From positions 1 to 64,000 of the forward strand of contig CAMEWO010000004.1 in assembly GCA_945946665.1 (NCBI GenBank): DNA of 64,000 nt, written 5' to 3'. The translations under genes and the position numbers were made by a program. A model generated the notes under the pieces. That model saw only the letters and a list, made by a program, of their open reading frames with translations. It was not told where the DNA came from and ran no database searches. The DNA comes from an uncultured Eubacterium sp. (lineage in GTDB: Bacteria; Bacillota; Clostridia; Lachnospirales; Lachnospiraceae). This document shows, piece after piece, positions 18,248 through 26,804 of the stretch. How positions within the stretch are numbered: the stretch's first letter is position 1; the number at the start of each line of letters is the position of its first letter.

Positions 18248-19282
18248 GTGATGAACATAATTGAGATTATTATGTTAATTGGCGGTATTGCAGTATTTAT
18301 CGCCAGTTATTTTGTTGGGAATAGAAAAGATAGTGGCAGCGTGGCTGTCCATGTAGATGCGGAATTATCTGAAGAGGATAAGATTAAGATTCGAAACCAG
18401 GTAGACAGTATTATCAAAGATAAGATTGATAATGTTTCTGAACAGGCTGAAGCTCAGATGGATAAGATTTCAAACACAAAGATGCTTGAACTTAATGATT
18501 ATGCTGAGACCATTATGAGTGAGATTAACAGAAACCACAATGAGACAGTTTTTTTGTATGACATGCTTAATGAGAAGGCAAAGGAAGTAAAGAATACTGT
18601 CAAAGATGTTAATATTGCAAAAAAAGAAGTGGACAGCATCCAGATGCATAACAGAAAATCTTTGGAGGTTGATAAATTATCTTCTGATTCGGCAGAATTA
18701 TCTGATGATAAAGAATTATTGAAGGAACCTGTTAAATCAGTTGAAACAAAATCCTATGGTTATAAGAAGAGTACTCCTTCAGGAAGCAAGGATCTTGCAA
18801 AAGAAAGACTGATGGAACTTGTAAGAAAAAGCAATGAGAAGGCAAGAGTGCAGGTAACAGTTGATTCTGCCGGGATTAAAGAGCAGATTAATATTCCTGA
18901 GGCAGCTTCTGTTGAGAATACAGATGATACGGCAAAGAAAGTATCTAAAGCAAGAAAAACTCCAGAGAAGAAGCCTGTATCTGAAAAGCAGACAGCTGCG
19001 AAGTCATCATCTGCAAAAGAAACAGCTGCTAAGCCGGCATCTGCAAAGTCTTCTACAAAATCATCTTCTTCAAAATCGACAACTTCAAAATCAACGGCTT
19101 CAAAATCTCCGGCTGTAAAGGCGGAGGATATTGCAGCAGATTTTCCAGATGATATGGCAAACAATGACAGAATTATAGAATTAAGCAAGCGGGGAGTCAG
19201 CAATAAGGATATAGCCAAGCTCCTGAATATTGGCATAGGAGAGGTTAAGCTGGTAGTTGATTTGTTTAACAGCTCTAAATAA
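18248..19282 (+). CDS. SwrB-like DUF6115 membrane-anchored protein
   Basis: A 344-residue protein with one N-terminal membrane helix (about residues 3-23), a coiled-coil region (about 38-125), a Lys/Ser/Ala-rich low-complexity stretch (about 235-295) and a short C-terminal helix-turn-helix-like segment (ELSKRGVSNKDIAKLLNIGIGEVKLVV). That C-terminus is typical of DUF6115. B. subtilis swrB, which promotes flagellar gate maturation and swarming, occupies the same place between sigD and rpsB. Function is inferred from position and architecture. ATG 18251 is an equally possible start. Confidence 0.75.
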   Translation: MMNIIEIIMLIGGIAVFIASYFVGNRKDSGSVAVHVDAELSEEDKIKIRNQVDSIIKDKIDNVSEQAEAQMDKISNTKMLELNDYAETIMSEINRNHNETVFLYDMLNEKAKEVKNTVKDVNIAKKEVDSIQMHNRKSLEVDKLSSDSAELSDDKELLKEPVKSVETKSYGYKKSTPSGSKDLAKERLMELVRKSNEKARVQVTVDSAGIKEQINIPEAASVENTDDTAKKVSKARKTPEKKPVSEKQTAAKSSSAKETAAKPASAKSSTKSSSSKSTTSKSTASKSPAVKAEDIAADFPDDMANNDRIIELSKRGVSNKDIAKLLNIGIGEVKLVVDLFNSSK

Positions 19283-19299
19283 CTGGAATGAGGATTAAT

Positions 19300-19848
19300 A
19301 TGAATTTAAAGTATTATTTAAGAGGACTGGGATTAGGTCTTATTGTGACAACCATTATTCTTTCTGTTTCACGTAATTTTGGAAGTGGGCAGAATAATAA
19401 GAACACTGATGTATCTCAGGTACAGAATTCAACAGGCTCTGTTATTGCCTTTACAAGAGGCCAGGAGGAGACCACTGCTTCGGAGGGAAACGAAACCAGG
19501 CAGGAAGAGACCACAAACCAGACAGAACCATCCACGGAAGCTTTGACTCAGCCTGAGACTACAAAAGCTGCAGAGCCAGAGACTACCAGCAAGGCTGTTG
19601 AACCTACTACCCAGGAACCAACAAAAGCGCCTGAAGAAAATGGAAGTGTTACTATAGTAATTAAAGATGTTTATTATGGAACACAGGCTGCTGATATATT
19701 ATATGATGCTGGTCTTATTACAGATAAAAGTGATTTTATCCAGTACCTTATTGCAACAGGATATGGCTCAATCATACAAGAGGGCGTGTATTCTATTGAT
19801 AAGGGAGCCAGCTATGAGGTGATTTGTAAAACTATTTCAAGAAAATAA
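19300..19848 (+). CDS. MltG/YceG-like N-terminal domain protein, membrane anchored
   Basis: A 182-residue protein with an N-terminal membrane anchor (about residues 9-26), a long Thr/Glu/Pro-rich stalk (about residues 45-115) and a C-terminal domain of about 65 residues (VTIVIKDVYYGTQAADILYDAGLI). That domain resembles the LysM-like N-terminal module of endolytic transglycosylase MltG. The catalytic part of MltG is absent, so it probably binds rather than cuts peptidoglycan. I prefer ATG 19300, after GAGGA, to ATG 19288. It closes the motility operon. Confidence 0.7.
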   Translation: MNLKYYLRGLGLGLIVTTIILSVSRNFGSGQNNKNTDVSQVQNSTGSVIAFTRGQEETTASEGNETRQEETTNQTEPSTEALTQPETTKAAEPETTSKAVEPTTQEPTKAPEENGSVTIVIKDVYYGTQAADILYDAGLITDKSDFIQYLIATGYGSIIQEGVYSIDKGASYEVICKTISRK

Positions 19849-19865
19849 TTATTATTTTTTCTTGA
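19837..19865 (+). terminator. Possible weak terminator closing the motility operon
   Basis: TCAAGAAAATAA (19837-19848) can pair with TTATTTTTTCTTGA (19852-19865) with two bulged T residues, and the descending arm holds a T-run. The stem is AT-only apart from a few pairs, starts inside the last codons of the preceding gene, and its end overlaps the -35 box of the rpsB promoter. Termination is likely incomplete. Confidence 0.4.
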
Positions 19866-19890
19866 TTTATTTTTAATTGGCTGATATAAT
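19862..19890 (+). promoter_or_regulatory. Sigma-A promoter of rpsB-tsf
   Basis: TTGATT (19862-19867) and a perfect TATAAT (19885-19890) are 17 bp apart. Transcription would begin near 19897 and give a leader of about 108 nt before rpsB. Confidence 0.8.
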
Positions 19891-20004
19891 AGCCAACGTG
19901 TGAGAAAACATGCAGGTGGATTTGGCAACTGGTGCCGAATAACGCGTCGGTGGTTGTTGGAGAAGAAAGCTGCAAAAGATTATTTAACCAATGGAGGTAT
20001 TAAA
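19891..20004 (+). promoter_or_regulatory. Structured 5' leader of rpsB
   Basis: The untranslated leader can fold: CCAAC (19893-19897) pairs with GTTGG (19956-19960) as an outer stem, enclosing GGCA/TGCC (19924-19927 with 19933-19936) or the alternative CCGA/TCGG (19935-19938 with 19947-19950). Ribosomal protein leaders of this kind often mediate feedback by their own product. I do not recognise a specific named motif. The region is also open in the rpsB frame, but the Shine-Dalgarno and family alignment rule out translation from upstream. Confidence 0.4.
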
Positions 20005-20739
20005 ATGAGCGTTATTTCTATGAAACAGTTACTTGAGGCAGGTGTACATTTTGGTCACCAGACAAGAAGATGGAACCCTAAGATGGCTGAGTACATCTAC
20101 ACAGAGAGAAATGGTATCCATATTATTGACTTACAGAAGTCAGTAGGCAAGGTTGATGAGGCTTACAATGCAATCTCTGATATCGTTGCTGATGGTGGTA
20201 CAATTCTTTTTGTTGGTACTAAGAAGCAGGCTCAGGAGGCTATTGCTAGTGAGGCTGAGCGTTGTGGTATGTTCTATGTTAATGAGAGATGGTTAGGTGG
20301 TATGCTTACTAACTTCAAGACAATTCAGAGCAGAATCAACAGACTTAAGGAAATCGAAGCAATGCAGGAAGACGGAACATTTGATGTTCTTCCTAAGAAA
20401 GAAGTTATCGGATTAAAGAAAGAGTTAGAGAAGCTTCAGAAGAATCTTGGTGGTATCAAGGAGATGAAGAAGTTACCAGATGCTATCTTCATCGTAGATC
20501 CTAAGAAGGAGAGAATCTGCGTTCAGGAGGCACATGCACTTGGTATTACACTTATTGGTATTGCAGATACTAACTGTGATCCAGATGAGCTTGATTATGT
20601 TATCCCAGGTAATGATGATGCTATCAGAGCTGTTAAGTTAATCGTAGCAAAGATGGCAGATGCAGTTATAGAGGCTAATCAAGGTGAAGAGGCAGTTCCA
20701 GCTGATGTAGAGACAGAGGAAGCTGTTGAGGAAGCATAA
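20005..20739 (+). CDS. rpsB: 30S ribosomal protein S2
   Basis: A 244-residue S2 with the standard start [25 protein letters not shown] and the VGTKKQAQ and RWLGGMLTN motifs. ATG 20005 follows ATGGAGGTATTAAA; a longer in-frame extension to 19900 lies in the leader RNA and has no family counterpart. Codon choice is strongly biased (AAG, GGT, CTT, ACA), as expected for a highly expressed gene. tsf follows after 53 bp, the near-universal partner. Confidence 0.98.
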   Translation: MSVISMKQLLEAGVHFGHQTRRWNPKMAEYIYTERNGIHIIDLQKSVGKVDEAYNAISDIVADGGTILFVGTKKQAQEAIASEAERCGMFYVNERWLGGMLTNFKTIQSRINRLKEIEAMQEDGTFDVLPKKEVIGLKKELEKLQKNLGGIKEMKKLPDAIFIVDPKKERICVQEAHALGITLIGIADTNCDPDELDYVIPGNDDAIRAVKLIVAKMADAVIEANQGEEAVPADVETEEAVEEA

Positions 20740-20792
20740 TTAATAAGCTTAGTATAATTTATAATGTATAACATATTCGGAGGATTTATATA

Positions 20793-21725
20793 ATGGCAGC
20801 AGTTACAGCAGGAATGGTAAAAGAGTTAAGAGAAATGACTGGCGCTGGTATGATGGATTGCAAGAAGGCTCTTGCAGCTACAGACGGCGATATGGATAAG
20901 GCTGTAGAGTTCTTAAGAGAGAATGGTATGGCTAAGGCAGCTAAGAAGGCTGGAAGAATTGCAGCAGAAGGTATTGTTAAGACACTTGTTGATGGTAAGA
21001 AGGCAGCAATCGTTGAGGTTAACTCAGAGACAGACTTCGTTGCAAAGAATGCAGATTTTAATGCATATGTTGATGACGTTGTAGCACAGGCTCTTAACAC
21101 ATCTGCAACTGATATTGATGCATTTTTAGCAGAGAAGTGGGCTAAGGATTCGTCTAAGACAGTAGCAGATGAGCTTGCAAGCCAGATAGCTATTATTGGT
21201 GAGAATTTAAAGATCAGAAGATTTGCCCAGGTTAATGAGGAGAATGGATTTGTTGCTTCATACATTCACATGGGTGGAAAGATTGGTGTATTGGTAGACG
21301 TTGAGACTGACGTTGTTAACGATGACATCAAGGAGATGGCAAAGAATGTTGCTATGCAGGCAGCAGCTCTTAAGCCAGTATACACAAGCAGAGATGAAGT
21401 TGATGCTGAGTATATTGCGAAAGAGACAGAGATTCTTACAGCAGCAGCTAAGAATGAGAAGCCAGATGCTAACGATAAGATTATTGAGGGTATGGTTAAG
21501 GGACGTATTTCTAAGGAACTTAAGGAAATCTGCCTTCTTGATCAGGTATATGTTAAGGCTGAGGATGGAAAGCAGTCAGTTTCTGCTTATGTTGAATCAG
21601 TAGCAAAGGCAAACAATGCTAAAATTAAGATTAAGGGATTTGTTCGTTTTGAGACAGGTGAAGGTCTTGAGAAGAAGAATGAAGACTTTGCAGCAGAGGT
21701 TGCCGCTCAGATGGCAGGGAACTAA
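20793..21725 (+). CDS. tsf: Translation elongation factor Ts
   Basis: A 310-residue nucleotide exchange factor for EF-Tu. The N-terminal UBA-like region (VKELREMTGAGMMDCKKAL) and the core motif VEVNSETDFVAKN are present, with two coiled-coil/dimer repeats. CGGAGGA precedes the start. A strong terminator follows at 21784. Codon bias matches rpsB. Confidence 0.98.
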   Translation: MAAVTAGMVKELREMTGAGMMDCKKALAATDGDMDKAVEFLRENGMAKAAKKAGRIAAEGIVKTLVDGKKAAIVEVNSETDFVAKNADFNAYVDDVVAQALNTSATDIDAFLAEKWAKDSSKTVADELASQIAIIGENLKIRRFAQVNEENGFVASYIHMGGKIGVLVDVETDVVNDDIKEMAKNVAMQAAALKPVYTSRDEVDAEYIAKETEILTAAAKNEKPDANDKIIEGMVKGRISKELKEICLLDQVYVKAEDGKQSVSAYVESVAKANNAKIKIKGFVRFETGEGLEKKNEDFAAEVAAQMAGN

Positions 21726-21783
21726 AGTACCCTCGAATCTAAGAAGGTTTTCTTAGGAGTGAATATTAGATAACATGTTTAGA

Positions 21784-21823
21784 CATCATTACCTGTAGTG
21801 ATATGGGTAATGATGTTTTTTTT
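21784..21823 (+). terminator. Factor-independent terminator after tsf
   Basis: CATCATTACC (21784-21793) pairs perfectly with GGTAATGATG (21806-21815) around a 12-nt loop, followed by eight T residues. Confidence 0.9.
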
Positions 21824-21831
21824 AAATCTAC

Positions 21832-21860
21832 TTCATTTATTTATTATCTTATGATATAAT
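21832..21860 (+). promoter_or_regulatory. Candidate sigma-A promoter of the bactofilin gene
   Basis: TTCATT (21832-21837), 17 bp, then perfect TATAAT (21855-21860). It lies just after the tsf terminator, so the bactofilin and pyrH-frr genes probably form their own unit. Confidence 0.6.
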
Positions 21861-21893
21861 TAATTCAAATTGTGACCTATGGAGGAGAATCTA

Positions 21894-22703
21894 ATGGGAT
21901 TTTTTAAAGATTTTAAGGACGATTTGAATGAGACAGCCAGTGAAATCAATGGCTCAGCTGTATCTGAGAGTACTGAGGATGAGGGATTAATTGTCAATAC
22001 ACTTGATACAGCAGATGCTTCTGATGCATCATCTGATCCTGAACTTGCTAAGATTGCAGCTGATCTGGCAGCAGATATGGAGGATGAACAGGCCGAATCA
22101 TCTATTGAAGAGGCTGCTTTGAATGTAGAAGAAACTCTTGCTAAAGAGGCAGAGATTGAAGAAGAGAATGTAGATACTATTGATACAGGTGTTGATGATA
22201 GTGAAGCGCCAGCAGAGGCAACAGGTTCATCAAGTGATGAATACAGCGATGAGATTGCTATTATTACATCAGGTCTTGTAGTTACAGGAGATCTTGATTC
22301 TAATGGCTCAATTGATCTTTTAGGAACTGTAAAGGGTAATGTGGCATGTAAGGGGAAACTTACAGTAAGTGGTTCAATTATTGGTGATTCATCTGCTAAG
22401 GAGATATTTGCCAATAGTGCCAAGATTGAGGGTAACGTATCTGCTACAGGTTCTATTAAGGTCGGACAGGGTACAGTTATTGTAGGTAATATTGCAGGAA
22501 CATCTGCTGTTATTGCAGGAGCTGTAAAGGGTGATATAGATGTTCATGGTCCTGTGATTGTTGATTCAACAGCAATTATTGTTGGTGATATCAAGTCTAA
22601 GACAGTTCAGATTAATAACGGTGCAGCTATTGACGGAAGATGTTCTCAGTGCTATGCAGATATTAATACAGACGAAATCTTTGGTGTGTTTAAGAATAAG
22701 TAA
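21894..22703 (+). CDS. Bactofilin (polymer-forming cytoskeletal protein)
   Basis: A 269-residue protein. The C-terminal part (about residues 125-240) is a bactofilin beta-helix with regular V/I-x-G repeats (LVVTGDLDSNGSIDLLGTVKGNV and following). The N-terminus begins with an amphipathic stretch (MGFFKDFKDDLNE), then about 100 acidic, probably disordered residues rich in Ala, Glu, Asp and Ser. Bactofilins polymerise without nucleotide and shape cells or position enzymes. ATG 21894 follows GGAGGAG; an ATG five codons upstream overlaps that site. It is unusual in sitting between tsf and pyrH. Confidence 0.88.
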   Translation: MGFFKDFKDDLNETASEINGSAVSESTEDEGLIVNTLDTADASDASSDPELAKIAADLAADMEDEQAESSIEEAALNVEETLAKEAEIEEENVDTIDTGVDDSEAPAEATGSSSDEYSDEIAIITSGLVVTGDLDSNGSIDLLGTVKGNVACKGKLTVSGSIIGDSSAKEIFANSAKIEGNVSATGSIKVGQGTVIVGNIAGTSAVIAGAVKGDIDVHGPVIVDSTAIIVGDIKSKTVQINNGAAIDGRCSQCYADINTDEIFGVFKNK

Positions 22704-22720
22704 TCAGAGAGGGAAAAGCT

Positions 22721-23428
22721 GTGAAAGAATTAAAGAGAGTTATATTAAAACTCAGTGGTGAGGCTTTATCTGGAAGCAAAGGACAGGGGTATGACGACGG
22801 GCTTATTGAGGATATTGCAAGACAGGTGAAGGCTATTGTTGAGAAAGGCATAGATGTTGGAGTCGTAATTGGAGGCGGTAACTACTGGAGAGGCCGTTCT
22901 AATAATAATATTGACAGAACTAAGGCTGACCAGATTGGTATGCTGGCAACAATTATGAATTGTATATATGTATCAGAGATTTTCCGTTCATGCGGTATTA
23001 TGACAAGCATTCTTACACCATTTGAGTGTGGAAGCATGACGAAGCTGTTTTCTAAAGACCGGGCTAATAAGTATTTCAGCAAGGGAATGGTAGTATTCTT
23101 TGCAGGTGGTACAGGACACCCTTATTTCTCTACGGATACAGGCATTGTACTGCGTGCTATTGAACTTGATGCAGATGCAATATTGCTTGCCAAGGCTATT
23201 GATGGTGTATATGACAGTGACCCTAAGGTTAATCCACAAGCAAGAAAGTATGATACACTTCCAATTCAGGAGGTTGTGGATAAGAAGCTGGGAGTTATTG
23301 ATATGACAGCATCTGTTATGTGTATGGAGAACAGGATGCCACTTATGATTTTTGGTCTTAATGAGAAGAACAGCATAATTAATGCAATGACAGGAAAATT
23401 CAATGGTACAATAGTTACCGTAGATTAA
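22721..23428 (+). CDS. pyrH: UMP kinase
   Basis: A 235-residue amino-acid-kinase-family enzyme converting UMP to UDP. The start KRVILKLSGEALSG, the GGGNYWRG motif and TDTGIVLRAIELDADAILLAKAIDGVYDSDP are diagnostic. It starts with GTG after GAGAGGGAAAAGC. It precedes frr by 16 bp, the standard order. Confidence 0.97.
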   Translation: MKELKRVILKLSGEALSGSKGQGYDDGLIEDIARQVKAIVEKGIDVGVVIGGGNYWRGRSNNNIDRTKADQIGMLATIMNCIYVSEIFRSCGIMTSILTPFECGSMTKLFSKDRANKYFSKGMVVFFAGGTGHPYFSTDTGIVLRAIELDADAILLAKAIDGVYDSDPKVNPQARKYDTLPIQEVVDKKLGVIDMTASVMCMENRMPLMIFGLNEKNSIINAMTGKFNGTIVTVD

Positions 23429-23444
23429 TATTTGGAGGATGACA

Positions 23445-23996
23445 ATGAGCGAAATTAAAGAATATGAAGAGAAGATGAGTAAATCACTGGATTCACTTAA
23501 GGAAGAATTCAGTTCAATAAGAGCAGGAAGAGCGAATCCACACATTCTTGATAAGATTAAGGTTGATTATTATGGTGCCCCTACATCACTCCAGCAGGTT
23601 GCTAATATTTCAGTACCTGAGGCAAGAATGATTCAGATTCAGCCATGGGAGAGCAGCCTCATTAAGGAGATAGAGAAAGCTATTCTTGTGTCAGACTTAG
23701 GTATAACACCTAATAATGATGGTAAGGTAATCCGTCTTGTATTCCCTGAACTTACAGAGGATAGAAGAAAAGAACTTGCTAAGGATGTTAAGAAGAAGGG
23801 TGATAATGCAAAGGTTGCAATCCGTAATATAAGACGAGATGCCAATGATTCACTTAAGAAGGCAAATAAAGCAGGTGAATTATCTGATGACGAGCTTTCT
23901 AATGCAGAGGATGAGGTTCAGAAGATTACAGACAAATACACTGCTTTAGTTGATAAGGCTATTGAAGATAAGACCAAGGAAATTCTCACAGTCTAG
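23445..23996 (+). CDS. frr: Ribosome recycling factor
   Basis: A 184-residue protein that splits post-termination ribosomes with EF-G. The motifs SIRAGRANP, VPEARMIQIQPW and IRNIRRDAND are intact. ATG 23445 has GGAGG six bases upstream; the ATG two codons earlier is too close to it. A weak stem-loop lies about 25-60 bp downstream, before uppS. Confidence 0.97.
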   Translation: MSEIKEYEEKMSKSLDSLKEEFSSIRAGRANPHILDKIKVDYYGAPTSLQQVANISVPEARMIQIQPWESSLIKEIEKAILVSDLGITPNNDGKVIRLVFPELTEDRRKELAKDVKKKGDNAKVAIRNIRRDANDSLKKANKAGELSDDELSNAEDEVQKITDKYTALVDKAIEDKTKEILTV

Positions 23997-24092
23997 TTAA
24001 GGCAAAGTATATAAATCCGTGGGATTTCGATTGTTTAAGGCAGTCGTTTTTCCCGGATTTTGTTATGTTATCATGTTGAAATGAGGTGCTCT

Positions 24093-24833
24093 ATGCAAGA
24101 ATATAATGAATCACTTGGATTGAATATTCCTGGCCACGTAGCTGTTATTCTTGATGGTAATGGAAGATGGGCAAAGAAAAGGCATATGCCAAGAACCTAC
24201 GGACACAAAGTGGGAAGCCAGGTTGTGGAAGATATGTTATCTGTGGTGGATGACCTTGGTGTTAAGTATTTTACTGTGTATGCTTTTTCAACAGAGAACT
24301 GGAAAAGGTCAACAGAAGAAGTCTCAACACTTATGGGAATACTAAGGACATATCTTAAGGATTGTGTTAAGAAGTCCATGAAAAACAACGTCCGTTGCCG
24401 GGTTATTGGAAGAAGAGAAGAATTAAGTGATGATATTGTGGACAGTATTATTAATTTAGAGGAAAAGACAAAGAATAATACAGGACTTAATTTTACAATT
24501 GCCATCAATTATGGTGGAAGGGATGAAATTACAAGAGCTGTAAGAAAGATTGCAGCTAAGGTAAAATCTGGTGAAATATCATGTGACGACATAACAGAAG
24601 AGACAATTTCAGGTCATCTTGATACATGGGAACTGCCAGACCCTGATTTGTTGATAAGAAGCAGTGGTGAACAGAGATTGTCTAATTATCTTCCATGGCA
24701 GCTTGCCTATACGGAATTTTATTTTACTGATACATTGTGGCCTGATTTTAACAGAGAAGAGATGATTAAGGCTTTTGAGTGGTATAATAAACGTGAGAGA
24801 AGATTTGGTGGAGTAGTGGAGGATAAAGGGTGA
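24093..24833 (+). CDS. uppS: Undecaprenyl diphosphate synthase (cis-prenyltransferase)
   Basis: A 246-residue enzyme that makes the C55 lipid carrier for cell wall synthesis. Catalytic Asp lies in VILDGNGRWAKKR, followed by MPRTYGHKVG, and the substrate arginines in DLLIRSSGEQRLSNYLPWQ. ATG 24093 follows GAGGTG; an upstream in-frame ATG at 24060 lacks a ribosome site. The stop overlaps cdsA as GTGA. Confidence 0.97.
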   Translation: MQEYNESLGLNIPGHVAVILDGNGRWAKKRHMPRTYGHKVGSQVVEDMLSVVDDLGVKYFTVYAFSTENWKRSTEEVSTLMGILRTYLKDCVKKSMKNNVRCRVIGRREELSDDIVDSIINLEEKTKNNTGLNFTIAINYGGRDEITRAVRKIAAKVKSGEISCDDITEETISGHLDTWELPDPDLLIRSSGEQRLSNYLPWQLAYTEFYFTDTLWPDFNREEMIKAFEWYNKRERRFGGVVEDKG

Positions 24834-25639
24834 AAACAAGAGTTTTAAGTGGAATTTTTCTTTTGCTGGTTATGGGTTCTGCCCTGTTTGTGGGTGGATG
24901 GTATCTGTTTTTTCTGTGTCTTTCTATATCTCTGTTTGGACTTTTTGAACTGTACAGGGTGTTTAAGATTGAAAAGAGTGTGCTTGGTATAATAGGATAT
25001 TCCACTACAATACTTTATTATGTGGCGTTACTTTCAGATAATGACAAGCTTATGGCATTAGCTGTAATTCTTGGACTTATGGCCGCAATGACTGCATATG
25101 TTATAACATTTCCTAAATATGTTGCCAGTCAGGTAATGTGCTGTATATTTGGAGTTATGTATGTATCAGTTATGCTTTCATATATTTACAGGACAAGAAC
25201 AGGAATTGACGGAATATATGTAGTGTGGCTTATATTTGTATCTTCATGGGTAAGTGATACATTCGCTTATTTTACAGGTGTTTTGTTTGGGAAGCATAAG
25301 ATGGCTCCTAAGCTTTCACCTAAAAAGTCAATTGAAGGAGCTTTGGGAGGTACGCTTATATCTACAATTGTAGGTGCGGTGTATGGGTATTTTGTAAGCG
25401 GATATATGTCAGAAGTAATCAGCTTTCCAGCGTTGACCTTTGCTATTGCAAGTTTTGCTGGTTCACTTTTGTCAATTGTTGGAGATTTAGCAGCATCAGC
25501 AATAAAAAGAAATTATGAAATAAAGGATTATGGCAGGCTGATTCCGGGACATGGAGGAATTCTTGACAGATTTGACAGTGTGATATTTACAGCTCCAGCG
25601 GTGTTCTGGGCTGTTTATGTTATTAATATTTTGATGTAA
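24830..25639 (+). CDS. cdsA: Phosphatidate cytidylyltransferase
   Basis: A 269-residue polytopic membrane enzyme making CDP-diacylglycerol for phospholipids. The C-terminal signature SAIKRNYEIKDYGRLIPGHGGILDRFDS is clear. It starts with GTG at a 4-bp overlap with uppS, so translation is coupled. Confidence 0.96.
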   Translation: MKTRVLSGIFLLLVMGSALFVGGWYLFFLCLSISLFGLFELYRVFKIEKSVLGIIGYSTTILYYVALLSDNDKLMALAVILGLMAAMTAYVITFPKYVASQVMCCIFGVMYVSVMLSYIYRTRTGIDGIYVVWLIFVSSWVSDTFAYFTGVLFGKHKMAPKLSPKKSIEGALGGTLISTIVGAVYGYFVSGYMSEVISFPALTFAIASFAGSLLSIVGDLAASAIKRNYEIKDYGRLIPGHGGILDRFDSVIFTAPAVFWAVYVINILM

Positions 25640-25660
25640 CGGTTTGGAATGGTGAATAAT

Positions 25661-26803
25661 ATGAAAAATGTTTCTATATTAGGTTCAACAGGTTCTATTG
25701 GTACCCAGACCCTTGATGTAATAAGGAATAATAAGGATTTTCAGGTTACAGCCCTGGCAGCAGGTACAAGAATCAGCCAGCTGGAGAAGCAGGCAAGGGA
25801 GTTTAAGCCTAAGCTGGTGTGTGCAGGTACAAGACAGGGAGCAGAGGAACTTAAGGTACTTCTTAAAGATACAGACATTAAGGTTGTATATGGCAGTGAA
25901 GGCCTTGTTGAATGTGCTATTGATAAACAGGCAGATGTTGTTGTAACAGCTGTGGTGGGGATGATGGGGATTATACCTACTATTGAAGCTATCAAAGCAG
26001 GAAAAGATATTGCTCTTGCAAATAAAGAAACCCTTGTGACAGCTGGTCATATAATTATGCCCCTTGCCAGAGACAATAATGTGAATATATATCCTGTGGA
26101 CAGTGAACACTCGGCTATTTTTCAGTGCCTTAACGGGGAGGATAAAAGAACAGTAAGTAAGATACTTCTGACAGCTTCTGGCGGTCCTTTCAGGGGAAAA
26201 GACAGGACTTATTTGGAGAATGTTACACTTGCTGACGCTTTAAAGCATCCTAACTGGTCTATGGGAAAGAAGATAACAATAGATTCATCTACAATGGTAA
26301 ATAAAGGCCTGGAGGTTATTGAAGCCCAGTGGCTTTTTGGAGTACCTGTATCTAATGTTCAGGTAGTAATACAGCCACAGAGTATAATTCATTCCATGGT
26401 TGAGTTTGATGATGGTGCAGTTATGGCACAGCTTGGAACACCAGATATGAGACTGCCTATCCAGTATGCCCTGTGTTATCCGGAAAGAAGAATCTTAAAT
26501 TCACAGAAGCTGGATTTCTATGAACTTACACAGATAACATTTGAGAAGCCTGATATGGATACATTTATGGGACTGCCATATGCTTATGAGGCAGCGAAAA
26601 AAGGAGGCAATATGCCTACAGTGTTTAATGCTGCCAATGAACTGGCTGTAAGCAAGTTCTTAAATGAGTCAATAAGATATCTTGATATATATGATATCAT
26701 AAGATATGCCATGGACAATGTAAGGTATATTGATAATCCTGATGTTGAACATATTCTTACCACAGAGAAAGAAACATACGAATTAATAGAAAGCAGGTGG
26801 TAA
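25661..26803 (+). CDS. dxr: 1-deoxy-D-xylulose 5-phosphate reductoisomerase
   Basis: A 380-residue MEP-pathway enzyme making isoprenoid precursors. NADPH-binding GSTGSIG is at the N-terminus, with ANKETLV, the metal/substrate motifs VDSEHSA and ASGGPFRG, and VNKGLEVIEA. I chose ATG 25661 (MKNVSILGSTGSIG), the usual family start, over ATG 25649. It feeds the same pathway as ispG three genes downstream and uppS upstream. Confidence 0.96.
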   Translation: MKNVSILGSTGSIGTQTLDVIRNNKDFQVTALAAGTRISQLEKQAREFKPKLVCAGTRQGAEELKVLLKDTDIKVVYGSEGLVECAIDKQADVVVTAVVGMMGIIPTIEAIKAGKDIALANKETLVTAGHIIMPLARDNNVNIYPVDSEHSAIFQCLNGEDKRTVSKILLTASGGPFRGKDRTYLENVTLADALKHPNWSMGKKITIDSSTMVNKGLEVIEAQWLFGVPVSNVQVVIQPQSIIHSMVEFDDGAVMAQLGTPDMRLPIQYALCYPERRILNSQKLDFYELTQITFEKPDMDTFMGLPYAYEAAKKGGNMPTVFNAANELAVSKFLNESIRYLDIYDIIRYAMDNVRYIDNPDVEHILTTEKETYELIESRW

Positions 26804-26804
26804 C

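Noticed and set aside
19900-20004. In-frame upstream extension of rpsB
   Set aside because: The segment begins only a few bases after the predicted transcription start, is not S2-like, and a strong ribosome site precedes ATG 20005.
24001-24062. Terminator between frr and uppS
   Set aside because: AAATCC-GGGA can pair with TCCC-GGATTT but with a bulge and no T-run after it; too weak to list.
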